Below are positions 1 to 4,818 of a stretch of 7,134 nt of DNA, one piece after another. Where the stretch lies: the NCBI GenBank assembly GCA_037969195.1, contig JBBKWZ010000074.1, forward strand, positions 1 through 7,134. The letters are read 5' to 3'. Under the pieces are notes generated by a model, which was given only the letters and a program-made list of their open reading frames with translations, ran no database searches and had not been told where the DNA came from. Each line of letters begins with the position of its first letter. The stretch's first letter is position 1. Source of the DNA: JAHEJB01 sp037969195. Lineage in GTDB: Bacteria > Bacteroidota > Rhodothermia > Rhodothermales > Rubricoccaceae. A program made the translations under genes and the position numbers.

Positions 1-1076
1 ACGAGGTACCGATCAGGGGTCTCCGTTTCTTCGATCCGAAGAGAAAGGTTGGATTCACCCTCGCGTTGGAGACGGTCTTTCAGGTTACGCGAAGTGACGA
101 ACTTGCCTTCACGTCCTGCAAATGGCGAATCGTTGATGCGGAACTCCATAGAGAGTGTCGGCTCATCCACGTGAAGCGCGGGAAGCGGCTGGGGATCGTC
201 GGCGTCGGCAATAGACTCGCCGAGCCCGATTCCAACCATCCCTGCAACGTGAATGACCTCGCCAGAGGAGGCTTCTGTAACGGGTACGCGATCCAACCCT
301 TCATTGACGAAAAGCGCGGTCACCTGAGCAGGCTTTCTCGCGCCATCTCGGCCGCAGAGCACGACACGTTGCTTCTCGCGAAGCGTACCGTTGACTACGC
401 GCCCAATGGCCATTGGCCCCAGGTAAGCGTCGGGTTTGACGTCGGTGATGAGAACCTGCAACGACGCATCCGTGTCCCCAGCTGGAGCTGGAATAGTTTT
501 CAGGATTGCGTCGAAGATCGGCTTGAGATCACTGAGCGGTTGGTTGAGGTCGGTGGTGCACTGGCCGTCCTTTGCCACGGCGTAGATGACCGGGAATTCA
601 ATCTGATGTTCGTCGGCATCAAGATCGATGAATAGGTCGTAGACCTCATTGAGTACGTCCTCGGCGCGAGCGTCGCTACGGTCGATTTTGTTGATGATGA
701 CGATGGCGGGAAGGCCTAAATCCAGCGCTTTGGACAGCACGAAACGCGTCTGCGGCAACGGTCCCTCGGCCGCGTCGACGAGCAGCATGACCCCATCCAC
801 CATGCGGAGCGTGCGTTCGACCTCGCCGCCAAAGTCAGCATGGCCTGGCGTGTCCACAATGTTGATTTTGTGATCACCTACCCGCACAGCCGTGTTTTTG
901 GCCATGATGGTGATACCCTTCTCGCGTTCAAGGTCCATCGAGTCCATAACGCGCTCCGCCACGTCCTCGTTTTCACGGAAGGTGCCACTCTGCCACAACA
1001 GTGCGTCCACGAGCGTGGTTTTGCCGTGGTCGACGTGCGCAATGATGGCGATGTTGCGAATGGATTGTTGCTGCAT
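1..1076 (-). CDS. typA: Translational GTPase TypA/BipA, N-terminal part (C-terminus outside the window)
   Basis: This is a ribosome-associated GTPase of the elongation-factor family, linked to ribosome assembly and stress or cold adaptation; it acts in the cytoplasm. Reading from ATG at 1076, the G domain shows the P-loop AHVDHGKT (residues 13-20), the switch region RVMDSMDLEREKGITI (42-57), DTPGH (75-79) and NKID (129-132). RVMDSMDLEREKGITI is typical of TypA rather than EF-G or LepA. A beta-barrel domain follows from about residue 205, and the visible part stops at residue 358 of a family length near 600, because the window ends. The ATG is chosen because the IRNIAIIAHVDHGKTTL start matches the family exactly and no other in-frame start fits. 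A weak AGGT Shine-Dalgarno lies about 8 nt upstream. An intrinsic terminator lies 17 nt ahead of the start, so expression must come from read-through, an upstream leader promoter or a promoter I cannot see. Confidence 0.96.
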   Translation of the reverse strand, partial: MQQQSIRNIAIIAHVDHGKTTLVDALLWQSGTFRENEDVAERVMDSMDLEREKGITIMAKNTAVRVGDHKINIVDTPGHADFGGEVERTLRMVDGVMLLVDAAEGPLPQTRFVLSKALDLGLPAIVIINKIDRSDARAEDVLNEVYDLFIDLDADEHQIEFPVIYAVAKDGQCTTDLNQPLSDLKPIFDAILKTIPAPAGDTDASLQVLITDVKPDAYLGPMAIGRVVNGTLREKQRVVLCGRDGARKPAQVTALFVNEGLDRVPVTEASSGEVIHVAGMVGIGLGESIADADDPQPLPALHVDEPTLSMEFRINDSPFAGREGKFVTSRNLKDRLQREGESNLSLRIEETETPDRYL

Positions 1077-1093
1077 GATGATCTACCTAATAC

Positions 1094-1116
1094 AAAAAGG
1101 GCGCGTCAAAGCGCCC
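1094..1116 (-). terminator. Intrinsic terminator between the B12 operon and typA
   Basis: On the minus strand, GGGCGC (1116-1111) pairs perfectly with GCGCCC (1104-1099) around a 6-nt loop TTTGAC, and a run of five T follows (1098-1094). This is a standard rho-independent shape. It lies about 60 nt after the stop of the BFD-like gene, so it most simply ends the btuB operon. It also lies only 17 nt before the typA ATG, so it would fall inside any typA leader that starts upstream of it. The plus-strand reading has no T-run after the stem, only C's, so I assign it to the minus strand. Confidence 0.8.
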
Positions 1117-1176
1117 CCCGGAGGATGTGGTAACCTATTAAACGCGGGAGGCCTCAGGGGCGAAGAATCGGGGTAA

Positions 1177-1389
1177 TTAGTCCTCCGTGACAATCTCCCC
1201 AAACACCACCTCCCCTGTCCTCAGCATGCGGCGGACGTAGGGATGGCAGAGTTCGCACTGGGTGCCAAAATGCACGTGCTTCTGCAGTTTGGGGATAGTG
1301 TTTGAACCCGTTGCGTCTGCGACTTCCTTTAACTCTGCGAACGTGCAGAGAAAGCAATAGCAACGGTCAATATGAATGTCGGATGTCAT
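1177..1389 (-). CDS. BFD-like [2Fe-2S]-binding protein, 70 aa
   Basis: This small iron-sulfur protein resembles bacterioferritin-associated ferredoxin (BFD) domains. Four cysteines in the BFD pattern are visible: C10-x-C12 in RCYCFLC, then after 32 residues C45-x2-C48 in FGTQCELCHPY. E. coli Bfd shows the same kind of arrangement, with an equivalent VGNQCGKC segment. An extra cysteine sits at position 15. BFD domains bind a [2Fe-2S] cluster and transfer electrons, in E. coli to bacterioferritin for iron release. No signal peptide is seen, so it is probably cytoplasmic. The start is ATG at 1389. A longer reading from 1494 would overlap the preceding gene and add residues unlike the family. The gene begins 7 nt after the stop of the btuG-like gene, with GGGG directly before the start, so it is almost certainly co-transcribed with the B12 uptake genes. 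Its partner and role here are unknown. Confidence 0.82.
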   Translation of the reverse strand: MTSDIHIDRCYCFLCTFAELKEVADATGSNTIPKLQKHVHFGTQCELCHPYVRRMLRTGEVVFGEIVTED

Positions 1390-1396
1390 GCGCCCC

Positions 1397-2467
1397 TTAC
1401 CGTACAACGATAGTAGCAGGAGCGATGCCGGCTGTAAACGAGCCGACTTCAGAGCCCGATCTGTCGGCCATGACCACGGTTCCAGCCGAAGCATAGTCGG
1501 CGAAGGTTCCTATAAGCAGTCGGTCGTTCACTTCGTCGTAACCGACGGATGCGATTATCTGGCCAGCCGGGATATCTGGAGTGATAGTCTCAACGAGGGT
1601 ATTGGTCGTGGTGTCGTACTGGAGAAGCTCGATCCCCTTCACTGCCCAAATTTCGTTGCGGCCAGCCACGAGGAACGCATCCTGTCCGATCGCGCCTCCG
1701 CCGTGCTGGGCGTCCATTTCCAGGCGAGCCATTTCTGAACCCGTTGCTCCATCCAAAACAACCGCCGCGCCATTCGTCTGACCGATAATCTCGAATGTCA
1801 CTGGATCGAAGAGAGTCTGACCTGTACAGAACGCCCAGATCTCGCCATCGCCGTCAGCCATGAGACCGCGTGGACCATCGCAACCTACATCGAGCGTTGC
1901 GGAAACGGCGCCCGTCGTAAGGTTGATGATTGAAATGGTCGTTGACGAACCAAAGCCACTGTTCGCGACGAACAGATTGCCGTTCGAGATCGCAAGACCC
2001 TCAGGATTGAATCCTACATTGATGGGCGTCCCGGTTGTGTTGCTGACAAGATCCACAGGTGTAACTGTGTTCGCGTACAGGTTTGAAACCCATAACGTAT
2101 TTCCTTCGACTACCGCGCTGCGCGGCGTGTTGATGTCGATCTGCGCCGTCCGCTGGTTTGTTGTGACGTCCACGATGTCGATGCGCCCCCGGCCTGTCGA
2201 GAACGAGTCGTCGAAGTTGAGAAGCAGAAAAGCGCGATCTCCGTCAATCAGGATATTCTGGACGAGGCCACCGAGATTCGGAATCGCATCCGCGTTCGTT
2301 TGCCCAGTAGATGTGTCATAGATCGAAACGGAGCCATTGTTGTCGAAGAAATTTCCTTGATTGCCGACATAGACCCCCGATACAACTCGGACGCCTGGAT
2401 CGGACGAATCACAGGCAGCGAATGCTAGCGGGAGTAAAAAAAAGAGAACCGAAAATCTGCGCTGCAT
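1397..2467 (-). CDS. btuG: BtuG-like surface lipoprotein, YncE-type beta-propeller
   Basis: The product is a predicted outer-membrane lipoprotein of 356 aa. The N-terminus has basic residues R3-R4, a hydrophobic core and a lipobox ending AFAAC, with lipidation at C19. It is followed by the acidic DSSD stretch, which resembles the export signals of surface-exposed Bacteroidota lipoproteins. The rest is a string of beta-propeller blades with repeated units such as SVSIYDTSTG, RIDIVDVTTN and ISIINLTTG, each followed by PEGLAIS or PRGLMA type turns, as in YncE-like proteins. In Bacteroides, BtuG is a surface beta-propeller lipoprotein that binds cobalamin very tightly and passes it to BtuB. The arrangement here matches: 6 nt after a BtuB-like receptor gene and under a cobalamin riboswitch. 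The ATG at 2467 has no clear Shine-Dalgarno, so translation may be coupled to btuB. A run of eight T's (minus strand) lies in the signal-peptide codons. The family call is firm; binding of cobalamin is inferred from context. Confidence 0.8.
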   Translation of the reverse strand: MQRRFSVLFFLLPLAFAACDSSDPGVRVVSGVYVGNQGNFFDNNGSVSIYDTSTGQTNADAIPNLGGLVQNILIDGDRAFLLLNFDDSFSTGRGRIDIVDVTTNQRTAQIDINTPRSAVVEGNTLWVSNLYANTVTPVDLVSNTTGTPINVGFNPEGLAISNGNLFVANSGFGSSTTISIINLTTGAVSATLDVGCDGPRGLMADGDGEIWAFCTGQTLFDPVTFEIIGQTNGAAVVLDGATGSEMARLEMDAQHGGGAIGQDAFLVAGRNEIWAVKGIELLQYDTTTNTLVETITPDIPAGQIIASVGYDEVNDRLLIGTFADYASAGTVVMADRSGSEVGSFTAGIAPATIVVR

Positions 2468-2473
2468 GGACGG

Positions 2474-4378
2474 TTAGTTGGTTTGAATAGTGAGGCGCAC
2501 GCTGAAATGGCGCGGCGGCATGGCATAGGATTGGACGACCTCGTAGTGGAGGTCCGTCACGTTTTCAGCGGCGATGGCCAGCGTGAAATCCCCCGGCCCG
2601 AAAGAACGGCGATACCGGATTTGCCCATCGACGACGATGTATGGATTGAGGCTCTGACTGGCGTCGGATGTCGTATTGCGCTGACCAATGGCCTGCAATC
2701 CAACGTCGAGGCGGAAGGCGCCGAAAGTGGCCGACGTCCAAGCTTTCGCTGTCCATTTTGGGATGTACCGCAGTTGCCGGTTATAGCTTGATGACTCTCG
2801 GTCCGAGCGATCGCGCGCGTCTGTGAACATTCCAACGGCACCGACTTCCAGAAATGTGCCGCGAGGGAGCAGCCATGTTCGATTAAGCGAAGCCTCCACA
2901 CCGAGACTGCGGGTTTCGGCTACGTTCTCTGGAGCGTAGAAACCCTCCAAGGTAGGCGACCAGACGATTTGATCACGTGCCGTGGCAGCAAAGAATGTGA
3001 TCTCGGCGTTCGTGCGGTTTGAAGAGGACAGGAACCCCAAATCACCCGTCCAGCCTGTTTCCGGGAGGAGATCAGGGTTGCCTCCCGGCTGCCAGAAACG
3101 GTCATTAAAAGTGGGCATCCGAAACGATCGACCCGCACTGGCCTTCACCCTGAATGCCTCTGAAACGAGCGGTTGCCAGTTCAATCCAAGCTGCGGACTG
3201 ACGGCTAGTTGCTGATCACCGCCTGATGGTGCATAGCCATCCAGACGAAGCGCTGGATAGAACCGCAATCGCCCGGACGTCTGCGCGGCTGAGAACGACA
3301 CCGCTCCGTATGAATCGGAGGCATCGCTAGCCAGACTCGGATGCTCAGCCCTGCCCTTACCAACAGTCGCACCACCGGTAATGTGCCAGCCAGAAAACTG
3401 GGTTAGGTGGGCGCGGAGATTAATCGACGACGTTGTTGTCCGACCTGTGTCGTCAATCGCATCTTGACGCGTGGATGGAAACGGGCTCGCGTACCGCAAG
3501 CTGGATCGTTGGACGTAACCACCGGATTCGATGCGGCCCCACGATGTGTTTTTTGAGCCATCCAGCCAGAGTCGAGTCGTCGTGTCCCATTGCCTTGCTC
3601 CGACGGAGTCGGTGCCTCCGAGACCGCGTTCAGCATCAGTGTGCAGCAGTGTACCGTTCAGAGATGTTGGGCCAGTCGAATAGCTCAACGCTCCGTAACT
3701 CGCGAGGCGGTTGCGGTCCCACCCCGCATTGCGGACCATCGGTTCGTCAATCAGCGAGCGGTCGCGGAAAGAAAAGTCTTCTTGGGCGATTTCGTTTTCG
3801 GCGGCCACGACAGCGCTCCATCGGCCTGTTTGGCCTGAAGCCATACCCGCGATTCGTCGCTGGCCCCACGCGCCGAATTCCGAACTCAACCGTGTTGAAA
3901 AACTCTCGGTAGGTCGCACGGAGCGCAGATGAACCACGCCGCCGAGCGCATCTGTTCCGTATAGCGCCGAGCCACCGCCATGCAGAATCTCGACCGATTC
4001 CAGCATCACAGTCGGGAGCAGCGAGACGTCCATCTGGCCAAGTTGCGGATCGGCCAATCGTCTTCCATCCAACAAAACCAAAGCCTGCGAGGCGGTGGAG
4101 CCACGTAGTGACATCGAGGCTAGTCCACTCGAACCATAGCGGCGGACGAACAGTGGACCTCGCGCTACCAGCAAATCTGCTACGTTTGATGCATTAGTCG
4201 CGTCGATGATGTCTGCATTCAGCACTGTCACTCGCGCCGGTGCATCACGCGAAGAAACCGGCAACCGCGATGCCGTCACTGTTACGACGGGCAGTGTCGT
4301 ATCCGCGGCCACCGGCGTGTCGGTGGTCTGAGCCGCGACGGGCGCGGCAAGGAGCAGAATGAGAAGGAGGCGCAACAA
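2474..4378 (-). CDS. btuB: BtuB-like TonB-dependent cobalamin receptor
   Basis: This is an outer-membrane, TonB-dependent receptor of 634 aa, predicted to import vitamin B12. A short signal peptide (residues 1-17, cut after PVAAQ) precedes a TonB-box-like LPVVTVTAS (29-37). A plug domain follows to about residue 155, with SLRGSTASQALVLLDGRRL (90-108), VESVEI-type LESVEILHGGGSALYGTDALGG (126-147) and the usual glycine-rich plug end. A 22-strand barrel follows and ends in HFSVRLTIQ. SFRMPTFNDRFW near the middle is typical of BtuB/FepA-like barrels. The length matches BtuB (about 600). The start is TTG at 4378; a stop at 4393-4391 limits the frame, and no ATG exists in frame before the signal peptide. 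A second TTG follows directly. GAGGA at 4392-4388 is a plausible Shine-Dalgarno. The cobalamin riboswitch upstream and the BtuG-like gene downstream support cobalamin, or a related corrinoid, as the substrate. Confidence 0.9.
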   Translation of the reverse strand: MLRLLLILLLAAPVAAQTTDTPVAADTTLPVVTVTASRLPVSSRDAPARVTVLNADIIDATNASNVADLLVARGPLFVRRYGSSGLASMSLRGSTASQALVLLDGRRLADPQLGQMDVSLLPTVMLESVEILHGGGSALYGTDALGGVVHLRSVRPTESFSTRLSSEFGAWGQRRIAGMASGQTGRWSAVVAAENEIAQEDFSFRDRSLIDEPMVRNAGWDRNRLASYGALSYSTGPTSLNGTLLHTDAERGLGGTDSVGARQWDTTTRLWLDGSKNTSWGRIESGGYVQRSSLRYASPFPSTRQDAIDDTGRTTTSSINLRAHLTQFSGWHITGGATVGKGRAEHPSLASDASDSYGAVSFSAAQTSGRLRFYPALRLDGYAPSGGDQQLAVSPQLGLNWQPLVSEAFRVKASAGRSFRMPTFNDRFWQPGGNPDLLPETGWTGDLGFLSSSNRTNAEITFFAATARDQIVWSPTLEGFYAPENVAETRSLGVEASLNRTWLLPRGTFLEVGAVGMFTDARDRSDRESSSYNRQLRYIPKWTAKAWTSATFGAFRLDVGLQAIGQRNTTSDASQSLNPYIVVDGQIRYRRSFGPGDFTLAIAAENVTDLHYEVVQSYAMPPRHFSVRLTIQTN

Positions 4379-4408
4379 AAAACCCGATCCTCAAAGCGAG
4401 AACCGGGT
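4376..4408 (-). terminator. Intrinsic terminator of the cobalamin riboswitch, touching the btuB start
   Basis: On the minus strand, 4408-4398 (ACCCGGTTCTC) pairs with 4392-4382 (GAGGATCGGGT) over 11 consecutive positions. Two of these are G-U wobbles, and the loop is GCTTT. The stem runs into a tract of six T's (4382-4377, the first T being the last base of the stem), and the final T's lie within or next to the TTG start codon. This is the expected expression platform downstream of a cobalamin aptamer: with the ligand bound, the hairpin should form and stop transcription before btuB. Confidence 0.85.
4388..4392 (-). promoter_or_regulatory. Likely Shine-Dalgarno of btuB, buried in a terminator hairpin
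   Basis: The minus-strand sequence GAGGA ends 9 nt before the TTG start codon at 4378, a normal spacing. It forms part of the 3' arm of the terminator stem at 4408-4382. Folding of that hairpin would therefore hide the site from ribosomes as well as stop transcription. The site also supports the TTG as the true start. Confidence 0.5.
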
Positions 4409-4457
4409 AGCCGACACGATCAGAAGAACGCGCAGCACCTTGGCCCTCTGATCCCGG
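4403..4457 (-). promoter_or_regulatory. Candidate antiterminator between aptamer and terminator
   Basis: The minus-strand segment CCGG (4457-4454) can pair with CCGG (4406-4403), and the adjoining GATCAGA (4453-4447) pairs perfectly with TCTGATC (4424-4418). The downstream partner at 4407-4403 is also the 5' arm of the terminator, so this fold and the terminator exclude each other. A competing small hairpin, CCTC with GAGG plus CACC with GGTG, lies in the same region upstream. The complementarity is visible in the sequence; the switching role is inference. Confidence 0.45.
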
Positions 4458-4479
4458 AGGTCGTGGTGAAAACACGTCG

Positions 4480-4730
4480 GGCAGGTCTCCTGGCTCGCGG
4501 CTATCGGTCGGACGCCTCGGCACGCGCCTTCCCTCCCAAGCGTGGGAAGTGGCGCGGTGCTTCGTCGGCATCAGACAAGCCGCCTACAGTTGCGGGTACA
4601 GCTCCGGAGTTGGGGATGGTTAATGGATGATGTCAAATGGCAGATGGATTGTTCCATCAACCATTTTCCATTTCACATTGGCCATTCCGTGACCGGATTC
4701 CCTTTTATCCCGAAATGCTCGGGACCAGAG
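4480..4730 (-). promoter_or_regulatory. Cobalamin (B12) riboswitch aptamer with an expanded hairpin loop
   Basis: Conserved blocks of the cobalamin riboswitch family appear in order on the minus strand. A GGTCCC/GGGA 5' helix (4726 to about 4708) comes first, then AAAAGGGAATCCGGT (4706-4692). CTCCGGAGCTGTACCCGCAA (4609-4590) follows, then GCGCCACT paired with GGGAAGGCGC around 4553-4523. Last is the B12-box motif GAGCCAGGAGACCTGCC (4496-4480). Order and wording match the family consensus, so the identification is strong. The outer P1 helix is not obvious. The loop between the two CCGG arms, normally about 7-8 nt, is 85 nt here (4692-4608). The riboswitch should repress the btuB, btuG and BFD-like genes when cobalamin is present, acting through the downstream terminator. 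Confidence 0.93.
4622..4686 (-). repeat. Long imperfect inverted repeat inside the riboswitch loop
   Basis: The core at 4666-4635 forms AAATGG-TT-GATGGA, loop ACAA, TCCATC-TG-CCATTT. This gives 13 pairs, one of them a wobble, with a single U-U mismatch. Outside it, ATGT (4678-4675) can pair with ACAT (4633-4630), and AATGG (4686-4682) with CCATT (4626-4622). The stretch is rich in ATGG/CCAT words and less GC-rich than its flanks. It sits entirely within the expanded aptamer loop. I see no target-site duplication or transposase and no relation to a known element. Confidence 0.75.
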
Positions 4731-4750
4731 GCGTATGAGAGAGAACGAGT

Positions 4751-4781
4751 CAGAATGTAGCGACTAGGGTGGATTCCGCAA
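4751..4781 (-). promoter_or_regulatory. Candidate promoter of the B12 uptake operon
   Basis: On the minus strand, TTGCGG (4781-4776) and TACATT (4759-4754) are 16 nt apart. The extended -10, TACATTCTG, differs by one base from the Bacteroidota TAnnTTTG box, and the distance from TTG to it is 19 nt, as expected there. A start near 4745 would place the whole aptamer in the leader, about 370 nt before btuB. The position between the OPT gene and the aptamer is right; the motif itself is short, so certainty is moderate. Confidence 0.5.
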
Positions 4782-4783
4782 AC

Positions 4784-4818
4784 GAAGAAGTCACCTAAGT
4801 CAAGGCGACGGCTTCTTC
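4784..4818 (-). terminator. Hairpin at the 3' end of the OPT gene, possible terminator
   Basis: On the minus strand, GAAGAA (4818-4813) pairs with TTCTTC (4789-4784). After a 3-nt bulge, GTCGCC (4809-4804) pairs with GGTGAC (4795-4790), with one G-U pair that only works on this strand. The 8-nt loop holds the transporter's stop codon. Only a weak GTTT follows, so it may terminate poorly or mainly protect the mRNA end. It overlaps the upstream edge of the candidate promoter for the B12 operon. Confidence 0.4.

Noticed and set aside
66..635. Long plus-strand open frame opposite typA (and another at 840-1133)
   Set aside because: It lies antisense to a clearly conserved GTPase domain; the translation shows no recognisable family or motif.
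1390..1494. N-terminal extension of the BFD-like protein to 105 aa
   Set aside because: It would overlap the end of the lipoprotein gene and add a segment unlike the family. ATG at 1389 with GGGG just before it fits better.
3433..3912. Plus-strand open frame opposite the TonB-dependent receptor
   Set aside because: Arginine/serine/proline-rich, low-complexity composition typical of an antisense shadow of a barrel gene.
4245..4571. Minus-strand 108-aa frame running from the riboswitch into the start of btuB
   Set aside because: It overlaps both the aptamer's conserved core and the receptor's signal peptide in another frame, and its sequence resembles no protein.
4608..4692. Insertion sequence or MITE inside the riboswitch
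   Set aside because: The stretch is an imperfect hairpin, but I find no flanking duplication, clean terminal inverted repeats or second copy in the window, so a mobile origin is not supported.
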